This document shows, piece by piece, positions 41,101 through 55,184 of a stretch of 64,000 nucleotides of DNA. Both the position numbers and the translations under genes were made by a program. Within the stretch, counting starts at the first letter, position 1, and each line of letters begins with the position of its first letter. Under the pieces are notes generated by a model that saw only the letters and a program-made list of their open reading frames with translations, had not been told where the DNA came from and did not search any database. Origin of the DNA: Lytechinus pictus (lineage: Eukaryota > Echinodermata > Echinoidea > Temnopleuroida > Toxopneustidae); contig NC_087252.1 of the NCBI RefSeq assembly GCF_037042905.1, positions 1,488,501 to 1,552,500 of the forward strand. The letters run 5' to 3'.

Positions 41101-44100
41101 ATACCAGGAAAATTATTCCCTGGTACTGTATTTTACTGATTGAAAATACATACATGTACACTGTACATGTATGCTGTACATGTTGCATACATTTTAAAGC
41201 CAATTGGATGATCTTCAATGGATTATGAAAGTATGGAAATACATGTTTTATGTAAACACATGATGAGGTATTTATTAAAAGGTCCAGCATTTGAACTCTA
41301 TATCAGTTATTTATCAAATTGCCCAGATGATATCTTATAATATGAAATATTTGTAGATTTATGTTTGATGTTGGAGTCATATCATATGTGTTTTGACTTT
41401 TGTGTTATCTTTGGGCACTTGTACCTTGAACTTGAAGTTGGTATGTACATGTAAGCAAGGGGTCATGTTTATACCTTATCGTTTGAAAAGTGTACAGAAG
41501 AAAGAAAAATGAAGAAAATACATACATGTACATGCACATTATATGAAACAAAACGATAAAAGATGAAGGAAGATGCATCAATCACAATCAGTAAATACAT
41601 GTACAAGTAAAAAGGAAAATACATGTATATGTAATAAGATATTAAAAAAAGAGAGGAAGAGAAATAAAAACGTGGCCATTGTTAATGTTCCTTTTGCTCA
41701 ATTACTTGTAAAAGAAAATTATATTTGGAAACTTTTCTTGGCTTGTTGAAAAAAAAAGAGACAACCCCTATTGATGGTGTTTCAAAAAGCATCATCAGTG
41801 GTTCTCAATGACAAACTTGTTAAAGCCAATCAGATGCAAGGATTTCAGTAGCTTATAACCAAAAATCAGTGAAAATCTCTCACTGTTTTGTTGTATTGGT
41901 GCAAGAACGTCCTTAGCAAAATATTTCGGCAATGCATCGGTGCAGAAACTCCTTTACACAATGCACTTAACATGTATGTGCTACTAAGGGCGTTTTTGCT
42001 TGCATGCGATGAGTGAAAGTCTGGTGTTAAGGACGTTCTTGCACTGACACAACAATTTGTTTCTTGAAGTTCTTCCCTGGGCTGTCCCGTTATTATATTC
42101 TCACTGTGTTCCATTCCTTTTTTTTCTTTTTCTTCAGGAGGATGAATTGGAGCTTTTGGTATCTCACGATAGAGGTTCTTTCAGGACTGCCCAGTTTCCT
42201 TTTACTGTTCCAAACAGGGTAAGTTTAAACCCCTTCCAGTAAATCGGTGGTCCACCCCCAACCTGTGCTAAGTAATAAAAAGGTCAGGGCCCCATATTAA
42301 CACAAAGGTTAGTGATTAATCGCTAAATGAAATGGCCTATCAAAATAATTGTGACATTCACATTTTTTGCTCAGACTGACTAGGAACCAATCAGAAAGGT
42401 TCTTTCAAATTAGCGTTTCATCGCTAACCTTAGTGTTGCGGGACCCAGGTAAAAATAGTCAACATTTTCCAAGTGCCACCCTTTAGAAGAACCAGGGCCA
42501 CATCTTACAAAGTGGTGCGATAGGTTTAAATCAAGCTGAAATTGTGTTTAATCTAAAATTCCCATTTCTCAATTAGATTACTTGTAATTTGGGTTTGATG
42601 TGAATTTACCATTGTATAAAAACGGGACCAAGGTGCAGGCCTTCCGCAGCTCAGTGTTTCACAAAGACTTAAGTTAAATGCCTAGTTGCCAGCATTGTAA
42701 AAGGCATGACTGCATTGGTCAGATTATGCCAAGAGGACTCCCACTACTGCGTTATAATCGATAAGACTGCGCGTTACATGTCATGTACGCGTTGGCATTT
42801 AAGTGTGACTTTAAGTAATACTTAAATCTTTGTGAAACACCCCCCAGAATTGGTGAGAATAGATTTAACGTAGTTACTCTCTTATCTTTCAGGAGTTCTA
42901 CATTGCCGATGCGTCCGAGGAACAGGTCTTTGTCTGCGTCCATCATCAGAACCTACAGACCAATCTCTACATCTCTGAGGCTAGGGGTGTAGAATTCGCT
43001 CTCTCTCTCATGAACATCTCCTACTATAACCCTGAAGGTGTGGGCAAAGACACGTGGCTAAGGTATGCTGTAGACCTGGGGAAAATTCTACAGGGGCTCG
43101 GGGTAGCTCTCCCTCAAAATGCTCAAAAAGAGCCCTGGACATTTAAAAAAGAGCTCAGAAAAATCACTGCCATGTTAAAGCTTATCCAATGTAATTAATT
43201 TAGGCAGTACATTAGGTTGTAAGGAATAGCCCCCCAAATAAAACATGATACTAATATATAGTACATAATCAATCACTTTGACATACAGCTCTCCAATATT
43301 GATACAGTAGGAGAATGATACAGTGTAGATCTCTCTTTAATGATTCCACTGATGTACAAGGTCATACTGTAGATATGCTTGCAAATTATTCCACACTTTG
43401 GGACAAAAAAAAAATCAAAGCTAGCTTTATCTTTTCTTTTTGAAACAACTTTTGGAATATGTATTAGAATGAAATGTCTTCACTAGAACGTAGTCTGTAA
43501 TGGTGGCCTGTTTGGTGAGTATGGTAAACTAGGTATGTATTTACTGGTAAGGATTGTTTTAGATTTTGATTCCTCATTTGGGTGATTTCAAGTCCGGTGT
43601 TGGCCTTGGTGTTAGTGTTGAAATTTGGATCGCTTCCCCTAGCTCCAAAACTTATTCAGAGTTTGTAAAACTGATCCAGATCACATTATTGACATCTCAA
43701 CAACTAGTGAATAACTTTTCGGGACCATCCTCATTTTATGTTTGGTGTTATAATCGTGAGAAAATTGACCTAACACCAACACCAAAAGGTCAACACTGAA
43801 CTAGAAATCACCCAATGAAATTCCTAAACCGTTTTTTTTTGCAGCCGGTATGCCGATGAACCCTTTGCAGACTTCCACAAGGTTGACGGACTGCGTGGGA
43901 TCTATGCGGCCAATGTCCTCCTGAACACCGACTCCTCATCCTCTTACACTGCTGAGAACATGGCTACGTATGGTACCTTTGATAAGGGTGGAGAATGGTT
44001 CCCGGTCCCTGCTCCTGAGAATGATGTTGACGGCCATCCATACAACTGTAACCCTTTGGTGAGTTAGTCACTAGATTAGAGACTGAGCATACAATTGATT

Positions 44101-47100
44101 TTTGTCATTGAAAGTACATTTTGTTGTGTGCAATCGATCCTAAAAGTTGTTCTTTTTTTCAATTTCTAAGCCTTGTGTTACCAAGCATTGGGATCATTTC
44201 AAGAAACAGTGATTTACATTGATGCAATTTTTGCAATTGATCCTCAATATTAATTGTAAAACTTATTTTTGGGATTGATAGTGCATTGTGCTCTATAGAT
44301 GCAATCAATCCTAAAAATTGTTCTATGATCATTAAATTCTGGCAGTTACCCACTGCGTCAAAGGTATCGCAACAATCCCATCAACGCTTTTGCTTCCTCT
44401 TTTTGAACCTATCAGGAAGGATGTTCTCTACATCTCTCTCAGAGGTTCAGTCAATTAGCTCCAGGATCTCGCACCATCCCAATTCTGTCCAAGTCCTCGG
44501 CTCCTGGTCTCATCCTGGCTACGGGTAAGGTCGGCAAGACCCTTCTTGGAAACGAAACAATGGAATTTAACGTCTACCTCTCTGCAACGGCTGGGGCTTC
44601 GTGGTATGAGGTAAGATCATGGAAATCCAATACGATTGTTTCCCTAGGAATTGCTTGAAAGAAAATAGACACCTCATCATGTTAATAATAATAATGCACT
44701 GCCGTTCAGTTCCAGGCAGCAAATGATGTAAAGTATGTGTTAAGAAGAGCAGATAAAACCAAGAGAAATGAATGAACGGAAGTTTGCTATAAATGCACTG
44801 GATGATAGCAACATTATGAATTTTGTGACATCACATGTTATTGGTTTCCCCCATGTGCTGTGTATTATGAATTGAATAAATCTTTACTTGGCTTCTTATT
44901 TTTGTTTTGTGTTAATTGTATAAAGGTGTTGCGTGGCAATCATTTCTTTGCATTTGGAGACCATGGTGGTGTGGTTACTGCTGTAGAACAGAGAGGAGAT
45001 ACAAATGCTGTCAAGTAAGTTGATGTCATTTAATGATGTCAATTGATGTTATCAAATGCTGTCAGTTGATATTATCAAATGCTGTCATCTGATATTATAA
45101 ACACTGTCAAGTATAAATTTGATGTTATAAAATGCTGCCATGTAGGTTTGTGTTATTAATTTCCATTAAATAAGGTTATGTTCTAATTTGCTGTCAAGCA
45201 AGTTGATGTCATAAAATGTTGTGAAGTAATTAAATAATGCAAATGCTGTCAAGTATTTATAAAATGCCATCAAATAATGTTATGTTATAAAATGCTGTCA
45301 AGTAATCAATTAAGCAGTAAAGTAATCAATCAATAAATGATCCAATCAGTGAATAATATACTAGTTTTTCTAAGTGTAAGTTAATCAAGAGCCTGTTTCA
45401 TAAATATTTATTTCTTATTTTAGCTTTGCCACTATAGTAAGTACCTTGGGGATAATTAATTTCAGTTAGCTGATGTGCCTTATTACCATGGCAGTTACCA
45501 TAAATGTAAATCCTTTCATGAAATGTTCCCAAGAGCTTTTAAACAACATCCTCTCTGTCAATTTTCCCTTACAGATACAGCGTGAATGAAGGAGAGACCT
45601 GGCACTCTGAGGCTTTCTCAGAATCGAAGATCTATGTTTATGGATTGATGACTGAACCAGGAGAAAAGAGTCTAACCTTCACGGTCTTTGGATCCGAGAC
45701 TGAAACACACTCGTGGCTTATTGTACAAATCAACTTCAGAAATGTCTTCTGTAAGTGGAAAGTAAACCTAGTGATGTAGTCAGGGAAAAGTCAGGAAATT
45801 CAGAAAATTTGTGAAAAGTCATGGAATTGCATTTACCTCTTGGCTATGGCAGATTTCCAGTTTGTCATGTCTCACAACTCTCATACTCTGCTATTATAAT
45901 TGGTGTTCATGATTTCCATTTTTCCCAGTTTTGTGACATCCCAAATTCTACATAACTCCCGGGATGTCACAGGAAGCCATGGAAAGCAGCAATTTAGTCA
46001 TGGAAAAGTCATGGAATTCTTTTTTCAAATTTCTGTGGGGGTCCTGAACATGAAGCCAATAGTGAAGTTCTGCATGACCTGAGAAATTCCTTTTTAAAAA
46101 TTTAGAATATGTTGGAGTGCTAGATGTTGAATATGTGATGCAAACTTTCTGCCAAATTGTTTTGATGAAAACTTTACAAATTGCGACTGTATTAAAAAAA
46201 AAAACTCTTGTTTTAATCCAAAGAACATACTATGCCAGGATATTTTCAGAACAGAATATGTAAATCATGTCTTTACATCTTCTAATTTGAATTTCGGTCA
46301 TGTCAAGCAGATTTATTACTATTATCTGTTTGGCATCACCTGTGCCTGGGAGGCGAAAAGCAAACTGAATCACTATGACCCGCAGGTCTCTCTTCCTGAT
46401 ATAAGTGATAAGGAGGGATGCAGGTGGACCACTATACCGGGGTTTCCCCCTACTCTTAACATGCAAAGGTGGTGACTCTCTTCTACACGGGGCCTTTATT
46501 AAACTTCCTCTCAGAGGGACGGAATGTTTTCCAATGTAACATAGCCTGCATCTATGGAACAGGTTAGGGACATGTTTACACCAATGCAGGCCTCAATCAT
46601 CCACCCGGGACTTGAACCTGCGACCTTTTGTACGACAGGCAGACGCTTTACTGACTGAGCAAACTCGCTCCCTGTTGTACCAAGAGATATGACTTGTGTA
46701 GAGTCACCTGCAGATGCAGAGATGCCAACCGTTACGGAATATTAATCAGATAAGAAATTACAATGTGAATAACCAAACGGCTGAACCAAATGTTTTCTAA
46801 AGAGACAAAACATGTTAACAAAAGTTTTTTGCTCAGTCATTCAATCAGAATTCACATTAGAACACATCTCATTAATATTCCGTAAGGGTTGGCAATTCTG
46901 TATATAAATATGCACATGGTAGCTGTTCTATGCACCTTTGAGTGGATATATATTTTTATTATATTTCTAATCAGCTACCGTCTGTGGGGACGATGATTAC
47001 AAGCAATGGTGGCCAGGTGAAGAGTTCCCTGAACATAGCTGTCTGTTAGGTAGGAAGACCATCTATGAAAGGAGACGCGTTCATTCAGACTGCTTCAATG

Positions 47101-50100
47101 GACGGGACTACGACAGACCAATCTCTTCTGTCAACTGCTCCTGTGATAGAGATGATTTCGAGTGGTGAGTTAATGAGAAGGGGGATAGAATGTGTGTCGT
47201 TAAACCTAAATTAGAATTCTGGTATAGAAATCTGATTTTGATATGACATGACTGGAAGCAATCCGAAAGTGTTTATCATATGCCTGAATGCTTTAATATC
47301 TAGAACAACAAAGTTTGATCAAAATCAATTTTAATTTATTTGCTCATAAAAATCCATACAAAAACAGTCATACAAAGAATCATATTCACAAAGTAGAAAA
47401 TAATAACATCAATAAATACAACTAAACATTGGATTTAATACAATCCAATACATACAAATTAAATACAACTGAACATAGAATGATTCAGGTTTGCTGGAAA
47501 TTATATTCATTTCATTACCGCATGCTTTTTCTGGTCTAGCTAACAGAGGAAGCAACATGTGGGACTACACTTTAAATTGACAGGCATTTTTCAGTAATTT
47601 CCCTGATCTTCATTTGCTCGTTACTCTGTTATTATACATGTACATTGTTGATATTACTTTTTACTAACAATCTAGATTACATGTACATGTAGGCTTGATC
47701 TCTTGATAGCATTTTGAGCATGGGGGAGGAGAAGTACAAAACCAACAATGCATGTTTTCTTACCGACACAATTTATTTTATATGTCTTCTTCACCCAGGG
47801 TAGCCTGTTCAGTGATTGAGACACTGTTGTCAACCAGGGCCCTGCACAATACATATATACATAAAACAATCAAAAGAACACATTTTATACAGCACATTAT
47901 GAAGTCGACATTGTTATAATACAATTGAATGACAATAGAGGGAATGATTTGAGTAATTGAAAAAGAACCAGTATTGCAAATTAGCAGGAAATCAAGGAAA
48001 AATTTATAAGTATGCATTTTCATTATAGGTTACTTACGTTTTTATAATAATTCTAAACTTATATTAATTGAGTGAAAGTGAAAGAGGAATTTAATATCAA
48101 ACAAAAAACTTCATTAAAGGAACCTATGTGTAGGTTATTATCCCGGACAATTTGCTTGTTCTTAGAAAAGAAGATACGCATTCTACGTACACTAGAGAGT
48201 GGTTATAATTAATTATTACTTGTTGGACTTAGTCATATTATTCTAGTTACGTAACAATTATTTACATATACTTTACATAGAATATATCTTAATTAAACAT
48301 AATACATAACATAGGATAATATTTATATTGAAGATTCATTAGTGATTGTATATTTCATAATGATATAAAATTACATAGGATTGCTATTTTAAAAACTTCA
48401 ATGAGCACGAGTACACGCATTGGCCAGCTAACAACAGGGCGTAAGCAAGTAATTCTCGCTACCCCAAATAGGAACAAAAATCTCATAATGCGCGAGACGA
48501 GATAATTTTCACTCCGTCGGGTCGTCATCACCACTTCCGGTTCAGAGTCATGCTCGCGCGAGGTTCGCGACACTGAGTTTTCCACCACGTTGAAATCGAT
48601 GCCAATCAGCGTAATATGTACAGATTACAATACTTTTTATCTAATTTGGTCAGTTTTGATTCCATTTGAATTATGAATAAAAAATATATTTCATGTGAAA
48701 GAGAAGGTTGTGATCACGAACTTTCCGAGCGAAAGCCACGTTGTGTTGTTGTGCATGACGGCACTGTTGATCTGAATGGCAAAACAGTGCATTGGACTTC
48801 CGATCAGGAAATTGTAATACCGAAAAGCTATCCCATAATGCAATGCGCGTTACAGGCATTTTCCCGGATCTCGGCGAAATCGCTATTTGGGGTAGCGAGA
48901 ATTACAACCCCTTGTGAGTTTTTGCTAGCCTCCAGTATAAAGTGGTGAATGCTTCTTTAGTTGTTGCATTTTTAAGAGCTGAAGGAAGTCCGTACTTCTT
49001 CATGAGAGAAGCTTCTTTCCCTCATCTGTGTCTTGACCATTGATACCAGCAAAGCTTGTGAGGTGGCACGATAAACTCTGTCCTTGTCTCACGAAATAGA
49101 TACACTGCCCTTGGCACTGTAGACCTCAGTGTGGTATATTCATTTGGTCTTCTCGTACATCTTTCATTATTTGGCCCTATTGTCGTGTTTGGGATTGGTA
49201 AGATATAAAGGGGAGCTTAAAGGAACATAAATGATGAACTCTGAACAAAGTTATTTGCAGTTCAAAATCACAGGGTATTTAATAATCAATAATCAGCTGC
49301 ATTTCACAATTCGAAGTACATGAAGATATCAATGAAGATTCCGATAAAACAGGAGACGATAAATATAATAATTTTGATGTATAAGATTAAGATTCTGAAG
49401 CTGAAATAATATTGGATGGACGTCTAAGTCTTGAAGTCAGTCAGTTTATATGGATGAGTGTGGGTCTAGTATTATCTCGTTTCTCTAATAATCAAAAAGC
49501 CTTATTTATATCATTAGTTTTGGTGGTGTAACAATTTAAGGTGGGAGGGTTCTAAACTTGATCTGATTGGTCTACAGTTAACTGTCTATCAAACTTTCTC
49601 TGTTATAAGGGGTGTGGTGATGCTCTGTGCAAGTGACTGGGGCTGGAAGTGTGAGTCATACTTCTTCCTTGAGGTTAGCTGACGTCACTGGGGGTTGGTC
49701 ATAAATGGTCAAGGTTTAGGAGTTAAATGGTATTGGGGTTTGGGGAATCTTAGATGACATTGGGGGAGTTTGTTAACAAGTGAAGGTGAATGACTGAAAG
49801 GATAACAGGAAGTTAAATACATACTACATAACAATATTTGCACATGCTCACATGCATTAATTGGATAAATAAATATTATACTGAAGTCTAGTACTCAATT
49901 CTTGATTTGAACAGTGATTTTGGCTTCATGGAGAATGAGGGTAACAGCTATATCTGTGAGAAGGATCCAGAAGACGAGAGGGATCCTACTGTTCAACCGG
50001 ACCCCTGCCCTGAGGATACATTCTGGAGGAGGTCAAAGGGGTAAGAAATTCATTCATATTTAGTACTATTGACTGATTTGGGGGGTGATAATATATACAT

Positions 50101-53100
50101 GTATTGCCCAGTCGTATGAGGGACCCGGAGGATGATAGAGATTCTACCGTTCAACCAGACCCCTGCCCCGAGGATACATTCTGGAGGAGGTCAAAGGTGA
50201 AAGAAATTCATTCATATTTAGTACTATTGACTGATATTTAGTACTGTTGACTGATTGGGGGGGGGGGGGTAATATCTTATATTACCCAGTTGTATTGTTC
50301 ATTCAACATCACCACTACAAGTGAAAATTCAATTAAAAAACTTTTTTCACTTCTCTGGTCAAGTTTGCTTACATTGTATTACAGTTTGCACCCTATGGAA
50401 ATTTCAGCCTTAAAACAAAATAGTTTCCTAGCCCTGGCTCTTTGGGGCATTTTGGAGGCGAATTAGCCCCAAGTTCCATGTAATTTTTTTCCCTGCACCA
50501 CCACCACCACCAACACCTCTACTAATAATGAAAACGTCATTAAGTTCACTGTCATCAAAGCTTCTAATCTCTATGTATGTCTTTTTGTTGTAGATATCGT
50601 AAAGTGGAAGGGGATACTTGCAAAGGAGGTGATGAGAAATACTATGAGGCTGATCAAGTGTCATGTCCCGTTGCAGGTAACTCCCTGACTCTCTAATCAA
50701 CCTATAAGTTTATTGGTTGTACAGTCGACCTTTCCATGGCCTAACCCCTAATATGAATAGTGCAGAAGCTAATGCCAGTAATAATAGTTAGTAATAAAAA
50801 AGCATTTATTATCTGCCATATATCATTTTGTACATGTAGCCAAATATTTTTTATTTTTATTTTATTTTTTATTTTTTCTTTTGCTACTTGCTGCATCCAT
50901 ATATTACAATTATTTTAAGAATTTATTTATTTTGGGTGTGTGCGTTTTAACAAGCCTTCTCCTGGCTTTTTAGTACACTCCTGTTTTATTTATATTTCAA
51001 TGATATGTTTTAATTTTTATTGTCTCTTTGTTTGTACATGATCATGATATCAACTTGTATTTTTAATGAATTGGAAATGAATGCTGAATTGAATTGAATC
51101 GAAATAAGTGCACGTATTGTGGGTGTAAAAGAAATCTTACTTTTCTCTTTCCTTTCTGACATACAGAGAGCTCAGAATTTATGTTGTACATGTATTAGCT
51201 AAATCAGTGCACATACCGGTGTAAAAGAAATCTTACACTTTCTCTTTCCTTTATAACATATAGAGAGCGCAGAGTTTATTTTGTATGCCGAACGCACAGA
51301 GATTCACCGATACTTCCTCAGTGATGGCATCAATGAACGACTGCCGATAGACAACCTGAAACTAGCTACGGCCGTCGACTACGACGTCGACCATGATTGC
51401 TATTACTATGCAGAAGACACCTTCCATGAAATACATGTAAGTAAAGTTCTGCAAAATATATTCTTAAGATAAAACTTTGTTATCATGGTAACATGGCCTG
51501 CAGCCAATCATAATCAAGGTTACCAATGTAGTAATCAGGGATGTAGTCGAGGCCATATTTTGCTGACCTTGGCCTCTTCTCGTTCGCAGATCAAAGTGTA
51601 TAATCGAGGTTACCAATGTAGTTACTGGGGTTGGTCGAGGCCGGCCTTGAGGCCAGCCTTGAGGCCAGATGTTGCTGATGTTAGCCTCCGCCTCCGCCCG
51701 AGTCATATTGTACAATGTATATGGGAGAAGGTTATGTGTAGCCGCCTGGTGACTCGGGAAGTACTGGCCTTGACTACACCCCTGGCTAGTTCCGACAATG
51801 TCAAAGTTATTGTAGATGTAAGTTTTTATGTAACAGACCCCTGGGGAGCGTGTCATGAAAGGACTTGTCGGATATTTTATCCAACAAGCCCCGTTATATT
51901 TAATGGTTGCCATATGAACTGTGCATCTCATCCAATCAAAATCTAAGCAAGTTTTCAGATCTGACAACTTGTTAGAGGAAATGGTTGATATAACGCTCCC
52001 CAGATATCAATGCTCCCAAATCCCACCTTTGCAGAGATTCTGTCCTGGACTTTATGCAGACCAGGATCATAGCATTGTCATCTGATACGATGTTAACATG
52101 GCCCATCAGACAATCATAATCAAGGTTGCCATGGTAGGTACAACAATGGCAAAGTTACTGTAGCTCTAAGTCTTTATGAAACACACCTTGGCATCAATAT
52201 TCTTGAATTGGTATCCTTTGCAGAGATTCTGTCCTGGACTCATTGAAGACCAGGATCGAAGCATCGTCAGCGGCCATCTTGATATGGTTGAAGGTCTTGC
52301 CTTTGATTGGCTTGCTGATAATCTATACTGGGTGGACTCCGAATCTGATCACATCGAGGTCGCACGCTATGATGGCCGCTTCAGACGCGTCCTTCGTATA
52401 GATGCTACGCTAGATCAACCAAGAGCGATTGCTCTAGACCCCAAGAGAGGGTTAGTAATCATGTTTTGTTGATGTTGGTATCCCTCCCTGGTTGTGAGGT
52501 TTTATTGTGAAATGAACTATTACTAGGAAGGTTTATCATACACAGGTTGAAAGTTAAGGTATGCTGTGATGAGGTATTGGAATCAAATTAGAATTACAAA
52601 ACTATTTATTCTGGTAGTATGTACATCAGCTAGGGAGCTCTTGCAGTGCAATAGAATATATACAAATAATAATTGCATTATCTAAATATAATACTTTTAG
52701 TATAAATTAAAGAGAAAATTAACATTATGAAGATAGATTAACCAAATAGAAAGTTATTTGTAAAAATGAGATCAAATTCATACAAAAATAATTTGAAAGC
52801 ACAGAGTATATTTTTTCTTCAAAAATTTCCACATTTTTAATATAAGTACTTTAATTCCCTTTCAACCTGTCATAGATACATGTACTGGACTGACTGGGGA
52901 GAACATCCTTACATCGCCTCTGCTCACATGGACGGTGCAAATGTTACCATGTTGATCACTACAGGAGTCTACTGGCCGAACGGCTTGGCCATCGATGACC
53001 AATCCAGCCACATCTTCTGGACCGATGCCCACTTTGACCGCATCGAGTCGGCGTGGTTGGACGGCTCGCATCGTGTAGTCTTACGCGACCAAGACACCCC

Positions 53101-54816
53101 GCATCCTTTCTCCATCGGCGTTTACAAGGTCTTCACATGATTTTCTTATTCTTTACCATCCTGTACTTGAAGAGGTGTTGTTGCTCAGTGGATAAGTCTC
53201 TGGACTTTGAACCACAAGGTCTGGGGTTCGAATCCCACCATGGCATTTGCGTCCTTTGGGAAGGCATTTATCGACATTTGCCACTCTCCACCCAGGTGTA
53301 GTAAATTGGTACCTACGATAGAGTTGATATCTTTCATGAACCGATACCGCTCTGTGCTTCAAAGTAATAATAACATTACATTCAAACCTGTCTATGAAGC
53401 CATTGAAGTGGAACAGAAATAGGGGCTACTGTAGACAGGTGGCTTTTATAGACAGGTTCTATAACTCATTCCTTTTCAAGTTGGAGATGATTTTGGTGGC
53501 AAATATTGACAGGCTTTCACGATTGCCAGGTGGCTGATTTGACTGTAGTATCTTTATACAATGCCGATATGATACAGTAATGCTTTTATACAAAAACTCC
53601 TGGGCCCCGTCTTACAAAGAGTTACAATTGACCCAATCAATCTCAACTGTATGGAAATCCATCCATACCATAATTTTTTCTTGAGGAAATTTGCTCAATC
53701 TCCTTAGTAAACAAAGGTGATCACACAGAATCTTCAAGAGGACGATGAATGTATGCATTTACATCATATCTAGAAAATATTTTGAACAAATACATGTATA
53801 CATTTTAGATATTGACGTTGCTGGCCGTCCATAGTTGTGTTTGATCGGATCAATCGCAACTCTTTGTAAGACGGGCCCCTGATATGATTATAAATTTTGG
53901 TTCAAAATTGAAATTCTGTCGTTTTATTGAATATTGCAAACAACCTTAAAGTTTGTTGTCATGGTTTCCATTTAGAACAAGATATACTGGGATGACTGGT
54001 CACAGTTGAGTATCCAGTCGGCCAATAAGTATAATGGAGGTGATGTCCAGACGGTGGTACGTAACATGAGCAGTGCTATGGATCTTAAAATCTTCCACAA
54101 TGCATCGCAACAGGGTAAGTCAAATTTAGAAGAAAACAAGTTTTAAAAGGGGGGGGGGGTAGCGAACACTGTATGTGGTCTCTCATTGAATGTGAGGTAT
54201 AAATAGCTAGTCTTAAAAATATATTACCTTTTCAGATATACTAATACTGAATAGAATGATAGATGAATAGAGAATAAATTGGCATATAATTTTATTTGTA
54301 TATCAAAACTAAAATGTTTCCCCCCATGTAAGACATATTTATCATGTAGATCATGTACATGTAGGAACGGGATCATTCTAGATGATTTTGAGAATTTTTA
54401 TCAGGCATGTATGACATCCCTGGTAAGTGTTATTTCAGTTAAAACTTCTATAGTTGTGAAACTCCACCCTGTATCTCATCTTTGGTTTGTGTAGGTGTGA
54501 ACCCGTGTTCTTCACACAACGGAGGCTGCACCCATCTATGTATCGTGAAACCGGATCCGATAGACCCTGATGCAGTGACGAGGGTGTGTCTGTGTCCAGA
54601 TAACATGAAGGTTGTTATTACACCTGACGGGAGAGAGGAATGCCAGTGTGAGGCGGGGGAGAAATTGAATGTTACCTCGGGATATTGTGTTACCCAGGGT
54701 AAGTAGTGGTGGTGGTGGTGATGATGATGATGATGGTGACGATGATGATGATGGTGGTGATGATGATGTTGATTTTGATGATGATGATGATGATGGTGGT
54801 GATGATGATGGTGAAG

Positions 54817-54866
<50 letters not shown>

Positions 54867-55033
54867 GGTGGTGGTGATGATGATGATGATGGTGATGGTG
54901 ATGGTGATGATGATGATGATAATGATGGTGATGATGATGATGGTGGTGGTGATGATGATGATGATGGTGATGGTGATGGTGATGGTGATGATGATGATGA
55001 TAATGATGGTGATGATGATGATGATGGTGGTGG

Positions 55034-55064
<31 letters not shown>

Positions 55065-55120
55065 GATGGTGGTGGTGATGATGATGATTATGATGGTGGT
55101 GGTGGTGATGATGATGATGG

Positions 55121-55184
<64 letters not shown>

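Noticed and set aside
40907..41290. 127-residue minus-strand frame
   Set aside because: AT-rich intron sequence with no domain, no coding bias and no matching exons.
48673..48948. 91-residue frame with two CxxxC-like pairs
   Set aside because: Lies within a foldback element in intron 12, with no recognisable domain and no splice evidence.
51464..51967. Overlapping 150-170 residue frames on both strands in intron 15
   Set aside because: Sequence is made of repeated AGGTTACCAATGTAG and GAGGCCAGCCTTGAGGCC units and a small inverted repeat. Open on both strands by chance.
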